Assembly: GCA_036405515.1 (NCBI GenBank)
Contig: DASWXM010000026.1
Coordinates: forward strand, 1-25,966
Reading direction: 5' to 3'
DNA: 25,966 nucleotides
Source of the DNA: JASLCR01 sp036405515
GTDB taxonomy: Bacteria; Patescibacteriota; Saccharimonadia; Saccharimonadales; Saccharimonadaceae
The notes under the pieces are model-generated. The model searched no databases, was not told the DNA's origin, and worked only from the letters and a program-made list of their open reading frames with translations. Shown in pieces: positions 6,826 to 14,585 of this stretch (its first letter is position 1; each line of letters begins with the position of its first letter). Made by a program: the position numbers and the translations under genes.

Positions 6826-7420
6826 CGTACAGTTCCTTTAAAATAGCGAATGATCGTTCGTAAATATCCATGACTGTGGCTGGCGGCATGACGCGCAGCC
6901 GTGCTTTGATCTTATTCCGCTGGCGGTCTGCCCATGCTTCCACGTCAGCTTTCGAATGGATATTATTCGCTCTAGCATATTTTGCCGCATGCGGATGATG
7001 TGTCCATGTCGTGCTTGCCTTGTCGAGCACAAAAACCATCGCCGCCTCAGGAGTATCCAGCTTTTCATACTCATACATGGCCTGCTTCAGCTCCGGATAA
7101 TTCGCAAATACTTCATCGAATTCACCGAGTGCCTGTTGTTCTTTTGCATGCTTGGCGGCATGCTGCTCTGGCGTGTAGTACAAGGTATTCTCATCTCCCG
7201 TAATAATCTCAAGCAGGTCATGGCAGAGTGCGAATAGCATCACCTTGTTCGCATCAAGTTCAGGGCATTCGGCTGTTGCGATATGATACGAAACCAACGC
7301 CAACGAAAAGCTATGATGCGAATCGGATTCGTCCTCATGATTTGGAAGTTTTGTCGCACGTTTGACGTGTCCCATCTCGCCAAGCAGTTCAGACAACCGG
7401 ATGATATCCTGGATACTCAT
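6818..7420 (-). CDS. HD-domain hydrolase, YfbR/5'-deoxynucleotidase-like
   Basis: The protein has 200 residues. HD-superfamily metal ligands appear in order: His at 35/36 (SDSHHSFSLALVSYHIA), H67-D68 (ALCHDLLEIITGD) and an Asp in AMVFVLDKAS near residue 130. The spacing is as in YfbR-type 5'-deoxyribonucleotidases, which dephosphorylate dNMPs, and HD families such as HDDC2. It is the first gene of the operon HD-Nudix-MazG-DUF1653. A TATCAT box 7 nt before the ATG indicates a leaderless transcript starting inside the 3' end of ligA. The exact substrate is inferred from family membership only. Confidence 0.82.
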   Translation of the reverse strand: MSIQDIIRLSELLGEMGHVKRATKLPNHEDESDSHHSFSLALVSYHIATAECPELDANKVMLFALCHDLLEIITGDENTLYYTPEQHAAKHAKEQQALGEFDEVFANYPELKQAMYEYEKLDTPEAAMVFVLDKASTTWTHHPHAAKYARANNIHSKADVEAWADRQRNKIKARLRVMPPATVMDIYERSFAILKELYDD

Positions 7421-7425
7421 ATATC

Positions 7426-9441
7426 TTATGATAGCATCTGCAGAAGTCTAGCTTCGTCAATCACTTCCGTACCATACTGCTCGGCTTTTTTCAATTTGCT
7501 TGCTCCGACTTTGCCGCCTGCTACCAGGTAGGTTGTGTCTTTGGCCACGCTGGTCTGGAAAGTACCTCCAAGCGCGCGGATTTTCTCCGCTGCCTCATCA
7601 CGGCTCATACTTTCGAGCGATCCGGTAACCACAAAACTCTTACCTACCAGCTTGCCGGTCTTTTTTTCAAAGTGCGGCCACACACCTAGCTTCTCAAACT
7701 TTTCAAGAAGCTTGATATTATCTTCATCCGCAAACCACGCCAGGATTGACTCGGCAACCACTTTGCCGATACCGTCGATTGCCTCAAGATCTTCCAGAGT
7801 TGCTTTTTGCAACGCCTCAATCGATTCAAAGTGATTGGCAAGATCAATAGCCGTCTGCGCGCCGACATGCCGGATACCGAGGCCTAGGATAAATTTTTCA
7901 AGCGAAGGATTCTTCTTCTCTGCAATCGCGTTTACTAGTTTACGCGCAGATATGTCCGCGAAACGATCGAGCTTGAGCAGATCATCGACAGTCAGCGTAT
8001 AGATATCAGCAATGTCTTTAATCAGTCCAGCGTCAACCAGCGCCACGACGTTTTTCTCACCCAGTGTATCGATATCAAGCGAGCCTCGGGAAGCATAGTA
8101 CTCAACTGCCCTCTTTAAGATGAGATCGCTGCTTGCATCCTTCACACGGTACACGACATCACGTCCTGTCCGCTCAAATTCAAGCTCAGGATACTGCTCG
8201 GCAAGTGCCTTCTCATAGTTAAACGGTTCAGTATCTTTTGGCCGAAGTTCAGTCAGCACTCGCTCGACCTGCGGAATGATATCGCCGGCTTTGAAAATGA
8301 TTACCGTATCGCCGATCCGGACATCTTTTCGTGCAATCTCATCGGCATTATGGAGACTAGCGTGCTGCACTGTCGTGCCGGCAATCTGCACCGGATCAAA
8401 TACGGCCACGGGCGTTGCCGCACCTGTGCGACCAATCGAAATCACGATATCTTTGACGATTGTTGTCGCTTCCTCAGCGGCATACTTGTATGCCACAGCA
8501 CCTCGGGGGCTTTTACCAACAACGCCAAGTTCTGTAAACTGCGCTCGATTATTTATTTTTATAACCAGACCGTCGGTATTGAATCGAAACTCAAGACGCT
8601 TTTTATCAAGCTCATCAACATAATCCATCACATCATCAAGATTAGTCATAACACGTGTTTGACCACTTGTCGTGATACCGATTTCATTCATAATGTCATA
8701 GCCGATCGCATTCGACACAACATCACTCGGATCATCGCGCAGGACATCATAGCCGACAAAATGAAGGGGACGTTCAGCTACGAGCCGTGGATCAAGCTGC
8801 CGAATAGTGCCGGCTGCTAAGTTACGTGGATTCTTGAAAAGCGGCTGCCCCTCCTTCTCTCTCTTTTTATTTAGTCTGTCAAAATCATCTTTATACATCA
8901 CAATTTCGCCGCGGATTTCAGTACGACCGCTGAGCATATACGCATACTTCTGATTTCCTCGCAGCTTCAATGGAATATTCTCGATTGTCCGTACATTCAT
9001 CGTTACGTCTTCACCAATTTGCGAATTGCCACGAGTTACCGCTTGGACAAAGATACCATTCTCATAAATTAACGCACAGGCAAGTCCATCCATCTTGATA
9101 TCGCAGATAAATTCGTGCGTTGTGCCTGGCAGGATTTTGTCCATACGCTTCACCCATGCTTCGACCTCTTCACGATTAAAAACATCATTAAGTGAAATCA
9201 TCGGCACGCGGTGAGTAACCTTCTTGAATTTATCAAGCGCCACACCAGCCACACGCTGAGTCGGACTGTCTGTCGTAATAAGTTCTGGGTGCTGCCCCTC
9301 GAGTTGCGAAAGCTCATGCTTAAGACTATCAGCAGCAGCCTCGCTCATGATCGATTCATTAAGCACATGATAATGATATCGATAGTCATCAATCAATTTA
9401 CGTAACTGTTTAATTCGTTCATCAGGCTGGAGCTGCGTCAT
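7426..9441 (-). CDS. ligA: NAD-dependent DNA ligase lacking the zinc-finger cysteines
   Basis: The enzyme seals nicks using NAD+. The 671-residue protein has the Ia domain (KLIDDYRYHYHVLN), adenylation motif KMDG with catalytic K116, an OB-fold (GRTGAATPVAVFDPV), helix-hairpin-helix repeats (about 475-590) and a BRCT domain (about 595-665). The segment 401-445 between the OB-fold and the SRGSLDIDTLG motif, where LigA normally has a four-Cys zinc finger, has no cysteine; the only two Cys in the protein are C113 and C122, near the active site. I chose ATG 9441 because GAAAGGTGG precedes it and the homology begins there; the open frame reaches 9495 but overlaps the upstream gene more. The overlap with the upstream stop is 20 nt. 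Confidence 0.95.
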   Translation of the reverse strand: MTQLQPDERIKQLRKLIDDYRYHYHVLNESIMSEAAADSLKHELSQLEGQHPELITTDSPTQRVAGVALDKFKKVTHRVPMISLNDVFNREEVEAWVKRMDKILPGTTHEFICDIKMDGLACALIYENGIFVQAVTRGNSQIGEDVTMNVRTIENIPLKLRGNQKYAYMLSGRTEIRGEIVMYKDDFDRLNKKREKEGQPLFKNPRNLAAGTIRQLDPRLVAERPLHFVGYDVLRDDPSDVVSNAIGYDIMNEIGITTSGQTRVMTNLDDVMDYVDELDKKRLEFRFNTDGLVIKINNRAQFTELGVVGKSPRGAVAYKYAAEEATTIVKDIVISIGRTGAATPVAVFDPVQIAGTTVQHASLHNADEIARKDVRIGDTVIIFKAGDIIPQVERVLTELRPKDTEPFNYEKALAEQYPELEFERTGRDVVYRVKDASSDLILKRAVEYYASRGSLDIDTLGEKNVVALVDAGLIKDIADIYTLTVDDLLKLDRFADISARKLVNAIAEKKNPSLEKFILGLGIRHVGAQTAIDLANHFESIEALQKATLEDLEAIDGIGKVVAESILAWFADEDNIKLLEKFEKLGVWPHFEKKTGKLVGKSFVVTGSLESMSRDEAAEKIRALGGTFQTSVAKDTTYLVAGGKVGASKLKKAEQYGTEVIDEARLLQMLS
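7428..7433 (-). promoter_or_regulatory. -10 box of the HD-hydrolase operon, leaderless type
   Basis: On the minus strand TATCAT is followed by 7 nt and the ATG at 7420. The box lies inside the last codons of ligA, so the operon can be expressed apart from ligA. No clear -35 box is seen. Confidence 0.5.
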
Positions 9442-10516
9442 CGTCAACCACCTTTCTGTATAACATATAGACATACGCGCTAATAAACACCGCACTCGCC
9501 GAGGAGGCGACGACTAATGCTACAGGAACTATAGGTATAGATGCAAGTTGCTGAACCGAGGATTGCAGCCATGCACTTAATAACACTATTGGGATCATTA
9601 CTATAACCCAGATGAGCACAACAACCATAACTGCCCATGTTAGCCTCAGAAGAATACGTAGGCGTCGACCCACCACAAGATCACCGGCTGTCCGGATAGC
9701 TTGCCACGGGTACATGCCTGGAAGAGTTACAACGATTAATGCGAAAAAGCCGCTTGTCATAAAGTATAACGACAGCACAATCAGCAAAAAGGCTGAGATA
9801 CCTACAACCATGGCGATAGCACCGCCTGCACTTAGCAAATCAGTACTCTGCGCAGCCGTATAGAGAACCACTGCAATAATCGCAGGAATTGCCTGTAAAA
9901 GAAGGAGGAGTCCGATGACTACCGTTGATACAAGAGGGGCGCTGCTGTTATAAAGTGCATCCCTTAGACGCGGTACACTTCCTGCCATATGAGCCCTGAT
10001 CAGCCATACGGTTGCAAGCCATATCATAAGAAACAAGAGAGAGACAAAGATCTGCTGGACTTGACTAAAAGAAGGTGAAAAATCTCCCGATATGCCACTT
10101 GCAAGTAATAGTCCGGCTTTGCCAATCTCACCCCAGGCGCCTTGGAAAAGTTCAGTACCGGCATCATCAAGGAGTTTTGTGAGCTCTGTAAAATCAGACT
10201 GCGACGCTAGTCCAACTAAAATTGCGCTCACAATAGCGTAAATCAGTATCAATCCGCCAAAAACTCGTTTGTACATCCACAGATGACCAAAGACCTGTCC
10301 AGTAAATGCTACATAGCCGGGAAGCCTCAATGATCGGGCATAATCACGTCGCCTCGTGCGCTGAAAACTACGGTGTGGCCGACGCATTAAAAATACTCTT
10401 GCTTGTTGTATTAGTCGATTTTTGACTGATACTTTCTTCTGTTCCTTCGTCAGTTGCTTAGATGATGTTACCTTTTTGTTTTGTGCTGATTTTTTTGACT
10501 TAGTATGCTTTGCCAT
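9422..10516 (-). CDS. Polytopic membrane protein with a lysine-rich N-terminus
   Basis: The protein has 364 residues. Residues 1-60 are strongly basic (many Lys/Arg, no signal peptide) and should lie in the cytoplasm. About six hydrophobic segments follow (about 87-108, 150-172, 195-222, 232-262, 282-312 and 325-355). The motif GMYPWQAIRTAGDLVVGRRLRILLRL between helices looks like an amphipathic interface turn, as in the DUF975/glycerophosphoryl-diesterase membrane-domain-like families, but I do not recognise the family with certainty. It is the third gene of lemA-htpX-X-ligA, 15 nt after htpX. A quality-control or envelope role is suggested by the neighbours only. Confidence 0.75.
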   Translation of the reverse strand: MAKHTKSKKSAQNKKVTSSKQLTKEQKKVSVKNRLIQQARVFLMRRPHRSFQRTRRRDYARSLRLPGYVAFTGQVFGHLWMYKRVFGGLILIYAIVSAILVGLASQSDFTELTKLLDDAGTELFQGAWGEIGKAGLLLASGISGDFSPSFSQVQQIFVSLLFLMIWLATVWLIRAHMAGSVPRLRDALYNSSAPLVSTVVIGLLLLLQAIPAIIAVVLYTAAQSTDLLSAGGAIAMVVGISAFLLIVLSLYFMTSGFFALIVVTLPGMYPWQAIRTAGDLVVGRRLRILLRLTWAVMVVVLIWVIVMIPIVLLSAWLQSSVQQLASIPIVPVALVVASSASAVFISAYVYMLYRKVVDDDAAPA

Positions 10517-10531
10517 AGTCTTACTTTGCGC

Positions 10532-11410
10532 CTAGAACTTATTGGCATTCTTGCGAAGGCGGGCAATGCGGTCCTCAAGTGGTGGATGTGTACTAAATAA
10601 TTTAGATAACGCTCCTGACTTGAGAGGATTTGCAAAAAACAAATGTGCAGTAGAAGTATTTTGACGCTTCATAGGCCGAGAATACTGCTGCAATTTCTCA
10701 AGTGCGCTTGCAAGACCCTCGCTATCTCGTGTCGTCATCGCACCCGTTGCATCAGCAAGATACTCACGCTGCCGGCTAATTGCCATCTGAATCATGGCCG
10801 CAGCCACAGGCGCCAAAACAATGATTACAATACCAATTATATAAACGATAGGGTTAGCATTGTTGTCGCGATTATCACCACCAAAAAACATCATGCGCAG
10901 CGCAATATCAGACAAAATGCCGATCGCACTTGCAAGACCAAAAGCGATCATACTGACACGAATATCGTAATTCCGAACATGACCCATCTCATGAGCCATG
11001 ACCGCCTCGAGCTCACGATCATCCATAATATCCATAATGCCAGTCGTGGCGGCTACTATAGCATGTTTAGGATCACGGCCAGTTGCAAATGCGTTTGGTG
11101 CCGGATCATCAATCATATAGACTTTCGGCATAGGCATGCCTGTTGCGATAGAAAGATTCTCAACGATACGATAAAGTCGTGGATTATCGCGTTTCTCAAT
11201 CTCATGCGCGCCAGTCATAGCAACCGCAAGTTTGCTAGCGGCAAAATATTGAATCAAGGAGTAGACAAGTGCACCGCCAACTACCCACGGAGTAATAGTC
11301 GGATTACCGTAATATGCTGCAAAGGCCCATCCTACCGCTGCAACTACGCCAATAAACACTGCCATGATAATGACAGTGTTTCGTTTATTGGCCGCAATCG
11401 CTCCGTACAT
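10532..11410 (-). CDS. htpX: HtpX family M48 zinc metalloprotease
   Basis: The protein has 292 residues. N-terminal helices at about 11-33 and 40-60, and two more at about 150-175 and 188-212, anchor it in the membrane. The zinc site HEMGH is at 140-144, with the third ligand E217 in REYLAD. The pro-like segment GMPMPKVYMIDDPAPNAFATGRDPKHA before it is typical of HtpX. HtpX degrades misfolded membrane proteins from the cytoplasmic side. It follows lemA by 23 nt, the widely conserved lemA-htpX pair. Confidence 0.95.
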   Translation of the reverse strand: MYGAIAANKRNTVIIMAVFIGVVAAVGWAFAAYYGNPTITPWVVGGALVYSLIQYFAASKLAVAMTGAHEIEKRDNPRLYRIVENLSIATGMPMPKVYMIDDPAPNAFATGRDPKHAIVAATTGIMDIMDDRELEAVMAHEMGHVRNYDIRVSMIAFGLASAIGILSDIALRMMFFGGDNRDNNANPIVYIIGIVIIVLAPVAAAMIQMAISRQREYLADATGAMTTRDSEGLASALEKLQQYSRPMKRQNTSTAHLFFANPLKSGALSKLFSTHPPLEDRIARLRKNANKF

Positions 11411-11433
11411 GTAAGTATCAACCTACCTATTGG

Positions 11434-12003
11434 TTAAAACTTAACATCAACAGGATTTTCAACTTTGGCCATGTCATCGACTTCAAAGAATTCTTTACTC
11501 TTAAAGCCGAACATACCAGCAACCATGTTGTTTGGGAAAACCTGGATCTTAGTATTGAGATCACGGACACCACCGTTATAGAAGCGACGAGAAGCCTGAA
11601 TTTTATCTTCAGTATCCACAAGTTCGTTTTGAAGTTCTAAAAAGTTCTGGCTTGCCTTGAGGTCAGGATAGGCTTCAGCTACAGCAAAGAGGCTCTTTAG
11701 TGCACTCTCAAACATATTCTCGGCTTGCGCTGTCTGCTTTGGACCCTGCTTAGTAGCTTCCATTACAGCGCTGCGAGCCTCGGTAACCCTCTGGAATACT
11801 TCCTTTTCATGCGACGCATAACCCTTGACCGTTTCAACCAGATTTGGAATCAGATCAGCACGACGCTTCAGTTGAACAGTAATATCACTCCAGGCTTCTT
11901 CTACACGCACTCGAAGTGTTACAAGACCGTTGTATGTTGCCCAGAGAAAAATGATTAGCACAACAACAATACCAATCAAAATCCATAGCCACAGTAATTC
12001 CAT
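11434..12003 (-). CDS. lemA: LemA family protein
   Basis: The protein has 189 residues. One N-terminal helix (residues 3-23) leads to a long helical domain with the family signature YNGLVTLRVRVEEAWSDITVQLKRRADLIPNLVETVKGYASHEKEVFQRVTEAR. The C-terminal part ends in the typical YN...V.D.N..I..FP.N..A..FGF...EFFE segment. LemA proteins are membrane-anchored helical bundles of uncertain role that occur with HtpX. A ribosome site (AAGGGG) lies 4 nt before the ATG, and the gene has a leadered promoter at 12039-12067. Confidence 0.95.
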   Translation of the reverse strand: MELLWLWILIGIVVVLIIFLWATYNGLVTLRVRVEEAWSDITVQLKRRADLIPNLVETVKGYASHEKEVFQRVTEARSAVMEATKQGPKQTAQAENMFESALKSLFAVAEAYPDLKASQNFLELQNELVDTEDKIQASRRFYNGGVRDLNTKIQVFPNNMVAGMFGFKSKEFFEVDDMAKVENPVDVKF

Positions 12004-12038
12004 AATTCCCCTTTTTCTAAAATTGATTTGCTACCTAT

Positions 12039-12067
12039 AGTATACCAACCTCGGTGAAAAATAGCCA
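12039..12067 (-). promoter_or_regulatory. Promoter of lemA-htpX
   Basis: On the minus strand TGGCTA (12062-12067), a 17-nt spacer and TATACT (12039-12044) lie about 35 nt before the ATG. The transcript would have a short leader with an AAGGGG ribosome site, unlike the leaderless genes nearby. Confidence 0.5.
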
Positions 12068-12111
12068 TAAATCACCACCTCATTGGCTCCACCATCCTAG
12101 CCCCATTCGTT

Positions 12112-12154
12112 ACCATGAAGAATACCGAGGATAAACCTCGGCATTCTTCATGGT
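12112..12154. other. 19-bp hairpin fused to the 3' end of tRNA-Leu(UAA)
   Basis: ACCATGAAGAATACCGAGG (12112-12130) pairs with the arm at 12136-12154 across a 5-nt loop (ATAAA), with a single mismatch or wobble. On the minus strand the first arm begins with the discriminator base and CCA of tRNA-Leu. There is no U-tract after it, so it is not a standard intrinsic terminator. It may be a processing or stability element. Confidence 0.6.
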
Positions 12155-12236
12155 GCGCGGAGCGGGAATCGAACCCGCATGTCTTTTGGACAAGGGATTT
12201 TAAGTCCCTCGCGTCTACCAATTCCGCCACCCGCGC
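12151..12236 (-). tRNA. tRNA-Leu (anticodon UAA)
   Basis: The cloverleaf reads GCGCGGG...CCGCGC plus A and encoded CCA. The anticodon stem AGGGA/TCCCT encloses CTTAAAA, anticodon UAA. A long variable arm (TGTCCAAAAGACA) marks it as class II, and the T-arm GCGGGTTCGATTCCCGC is standard. It is 86 nt with CCA. Confidence 0.95.
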
Positions 12237-12249
12237 AAATACAATTATG

Positions 12250-12323
12250 TGGAGGCACGTACGGGTAACGCTCCCGTCTACCTGGTTTTGCAGACCAGTG
12301 CCTAACTTCTCGGCCAACGCGCC
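12250..12323 (-). tRNA. tRNA-Cys (anticodon GCA) with atypical D and T loops
   Basis: The acceptor GGCGCGT/ACGTGCC (one G-U), anticodon stem CTGGT/ACCAG around CTGCAAA, discriminator U and encoded CCA fit tRNA-Cys. The T stem ACGGG/CCCGT holds the loop AGCGTTA in place of the usual TTCRANN, and the D loop (GAGAAGTTA) lacks the GG pair. The elbow contacts G18-psi55 and G19-C56 therefore cannot form in the usual way. It could still be functional or be a decayed copy. Confidence 0.75.
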
Positions 12324-12334
12324 ACTAACTACTC

Positions 12335-12340
12335 ATTATA
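12335..12340 (-). promoter_or_regulatory. -10 box before tRNA-Cys
   Basis: TATAAT on the minus strand lies 11 nt before the mature 5' end of tRNA-Cys and would start a transcript for tRNA-Cys and tRNA-Leu(UAA). The -35 region (GTAAAA at 17 nt) is poor. Confidence 0.45.
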
Positions 12341-12384
12341 CACAAAAGAGACTGGGATTTTACCTCTGATTTAGTTCAAATAAA

Positions 12385-12406
12385 AATACGACCCGAGAGT
12401 CGTATT
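12385..12406 (-). terminator. Intrinsic terminator after tRNA-Leu(GAG)
   Basis: AATACGAC (12385-12392) and GTCGTATT (12399-12406) form an 8-bp stem with a 6-nt loop. On the minus strand the stem runs into a T-rich tract (12386-12380). It separates tRNA-Leu(GAG) from the next two tRNA genes. Confidence 0.75.
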
Positions 12407-12413
12407 CTTATAC

Positions 12414-12501
12414 TGGTGCAGTGAAGAGGACTTGAACCTCCACGAGCGCAATGCTCACTAGCCCCTCAAGCTAGCGCGTCTACCAATTCCGCCACCACTG
12501 C
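12414..12501 (-). tRNA. tRNA-Leu (anticodon GAG)
   Basis: The acceptor GCAGTGG/TCACTGC has one G-U. The anticodon stem CTAGC/GCTAG encloses TTGAGGG, anticodon GAG. The long variable arm is TGAGCATTGCGCTCG, the T-arm GGAGGTTCAAGTCCTC is standard, and CCA is encoded. It is 88 nt. Confidence 0.95.
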
Positions 12502-12527
12502 ATGGTGCTGTAGTAGGTACTCGAGAG

Positions 12528-12533
12528 ATTATA
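12528..12533 (-). promoter_or_regulatory. -10 box before tRNA-Leu(GAG)
   Basis: TATAAT on the minus strand lies 26 nt before the mature 5' end of the tRNA, in the gap after the peptide-binding protein gene. Confidence 0.5.
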
Positions 12534-12540
12534 CCCGAAA

Positions 12541-14346
12541 CTACGGGGTTTTGTAAACCCGTCCGCGATCCGCAGTCCAGTAAGATATGCCTGCGAGACG
12601 ATCCGTCGGTGAAGGCATAATGGCGTCGTTGTCAAATGTCGCCGTTTTCTTTGTATGTGCATAGAGGAATGTTGACTGGTATAGCGGAATTGCTGGTACA
12701 TCTCGTGACCACACCTTTGCAAACGCTTTATACTTTTCATTACGTAGCGATACTTCATCTCTCTGTCGCGCACTAACTAAAATATCATCCGCAAGCTTAT
12801 TCTTATAATTCGAAAAGTTTAAGCCGGAAGAGTTTGCTTGTGATGAGTGCCAATAAGCAAAGACATCCGGATCAGCACCAATAATCAGTTCATTGATCAG
12901 TACATCATACGCCCGCGGCTGCAACACGCTCTGAGCAAACCCTTGCCCTCCGGCCTGCTGCTCAAACTCAACTACGCTCGCTTCGACTCCAAGAGTCTTC
13001 CACTGACGCGCCAATTCATGGGCAAGTGCACTATAGTGACTCTCTTTGTTTACCACAATCCGCAATACAAGCGACTGCCGCTTCTTTTTACGAATACCAT
13101 CCGCTGAGATCTTCCATCCAAGCTTTGTTAGCTGGTCCCCAGCGGCACGTACATTGTATGGCGCAAGGTATGAGAAGGATTGTGGTTCGTCAATCTGGTT
13201 TGGTATAAATGGTGCCTTAAGCTCCGGTGCATAGGGGGCGACACTTTTCTTGAGCAGGTGCGTGTCCGTGCCCGCGAGCAAAGCCCTTCGTAAAGATACG
13301 TCCTTAAGCAACGGAGAAGCTGTATTGAAAAAAGCATACATGCCATTGTTGATTGGCTGCTGATGTACGGTAAAATCTTTTGGCAATTTTTCCGCTGCGA
13401 CCGTATGATCAATATCTATCACCGCATTAACATCATGCATTACCACAGCGTCAGTCATTGCCTTTGACTCTTCATACGCATGTAGTTCAAATCGCTCAAG
13501 TTTGATTGGTCCGTTGTGATATGAAGGATTTGCCACAAAGTGGATGATCTTATGTGCCGCATCGCTATTTTCCCCAACCCGTTGCATAAAGCGAAACGCA
13601 AATGGACCACTACCCACTGGAGATAGGCTAAAGCCATTCTCCCGAAGTACTGAAGGATCGATTTCGCGAAGCATATGCTCTGGTAAAACAGCGAACGTTA
13701 ACGCATCGCCAAATGCAGCATAAGCCGCAGGCAGCTTAAACTCTACCGTACGCTCATCAATTGCGCGAACAGTAACATCGCGCCAGCTCTGCTGCATAAT
13801 TGCACGTGCAGCAGGGTTCTTCATCAGTTCCACCGTAAAGATAATATCTTTTGCAGTTAATTTTGTCCCGTCACTCCATTTCAAGTCGGGCTTAAGAGTA
13901 ACCGTATATAGTCTTCTCTGATCACCAACGCTCATTGATTCAGCGAGATCATTCCGTAGGTGCCCACTTTTATCATAGTCAAACAATCCCGAGAAAAGCA
14001 ATTTTCGTGCCGTCAACTCAGCATCAGTACGAGCATAAAGAGGGTTCAGTGTACTAATATCACCCTTTACTGCCTCCGCGTATGTACCTCCGGAGACGGC
14101 TGCAGATTTATGATAGGATGTTTCATACCAAACCAGCTGCACCATGACCGCACCTATGAGTACAGCGACGAGGCTTAGCCATAGAATAATATGATTACGG
14201 GCATCACGAAGATTGGCTAGCCGCTTCAAAATAAACTTATGTGCGTGCCGTGTCGTTGCGGTCTCCATTTTCCGAGCACGGCGCGAAAGCTTAGCGCTAT
14301 CAAATTGAATTTTCTGAAACTGTTTCCAACCCTTTTTTTTATCCAT
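12541..14346 (-). CDS. Membrane-anchored peptide/solute-binding protein (SBP_bac_5 family)
   Basis: The protein has 601 residues. The N-terminal tail (1-50) is very basic and has no lipobox or cleavable signal. One helix (about 52-73) would anchor the protein with the rest outside. From residue 85 it follows family 5 of solute-binding proteins (DppA/OppA): GGTYAEAVKGDISTLNPLYARTDAE, LKPDLKWSDGTKLTAKDIIFTVE (the family signature) and SLSPVGSGPFAF. The role should be capture of peptides or other solutes for an ABC importer; no permease is in the window. ATG 14346 (GTG 14349 is just before it) has AAAGG 5 nt upstream. It lies 12 nt after secG in the same run. Confidence 0.88.
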   Translation of the reverse strand: MDKKKGWKQFQKIQFDSAKLSRRARKMETATTRHAHKFILKRLANLRDARNHIILWLSLVAVLIGAVMVQLVWYETSYHKSAAVSGGTYAEAVKGDISTLNPLYARTDAELTARKLLFSGLFDYDKSGHLRNDLAESMSVGDQRRLYTVTLKPDLKWSDGTKLTAKDIIFTVELMKNPAARAIMQQSWRDVTVRAIDERTVEFKLPAAYAAFGDALTFAVLPEHMLREIDPSVLRENGFSLSPVGSGPFAFRFMQRVGENSDAAHKIIHFVANPSYHNGPIKLERFELHAYEESKAMTDAVVMHDVNAVIDIDHTVAAEKLPKDFTVHQQPINNGMYAFFNTASPLLKDVSLRRALLAGTDTHLLKKSVAPYAPELKAPFIPNQIDEPQSFSYLAPYNVRAAGDQLTKLGWKISADGIRKKKRQSLVLRIVVNKESHYSALAHELARQWKTLGVEASVVEFEQQAGGQGFAQSVLQPRAYDVLINELIIGADPDVFAYWHSSQANSSGLNFSNYKNKLADDILVSARQRDEVSLRNEKYKAFAKVWSRDVPAIPLYQSTFLYAHTKKTATFDNDAIMPSPTDRLAGISYWTADRGRVYKTP

Positions 14347-14358
14347 CACAGCCTTTTG

Positions 14359-14583
14359 CTACGGTAGTAGTAATGAGCCTAAGATCGACAGTACAAAAAC
14401 GACAGCAAGAAAGATAGTTGCATCAAACAAACTCTTATCAAGACCTCGTCTTGTGGTATACAGCTCACCAGAGCTACCGAATCCAGCACCAAGGCTTGCT
14501 CCACGTTGCTGAAGTAAGATACAAACGGTCATTAATGCACCAGCGCCGATACTGATATATTGCAATGCACTTGCTATGTCCAT
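14359..14583 (-). CDS. secG: SecG preprotein translocase subunit
   Basis: The protein has 74 residues with two helices (about 5-24 and 52-72). The conserved cytoplasmic segment VCILLQQRGASLGAGFGSSGELYTTRRG sits between them, and the last residues follow the SecG pattern. SecG is the small non-essential partner of SecYE that aids translocation. AAGGAG lies 11 nt before the ATG. It is the middle gene of a run of envelope genes. Confidence 0.93.
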   Translation of the reverse strand: MDIASALQYISIGAGALMTVCILLQQRGASLGAGFGSSGELYTTRRGLDKSLFDATIFLAVVFVLSILGSLLLP

Positions 14584-14585
14584 AA

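Noticed and set aside
12072..12317. ORF of 81 residues on the minus strand
   Set aside because: It runs through tRNA-Cys and tRNA-Leu and is a by-product of their sequence.
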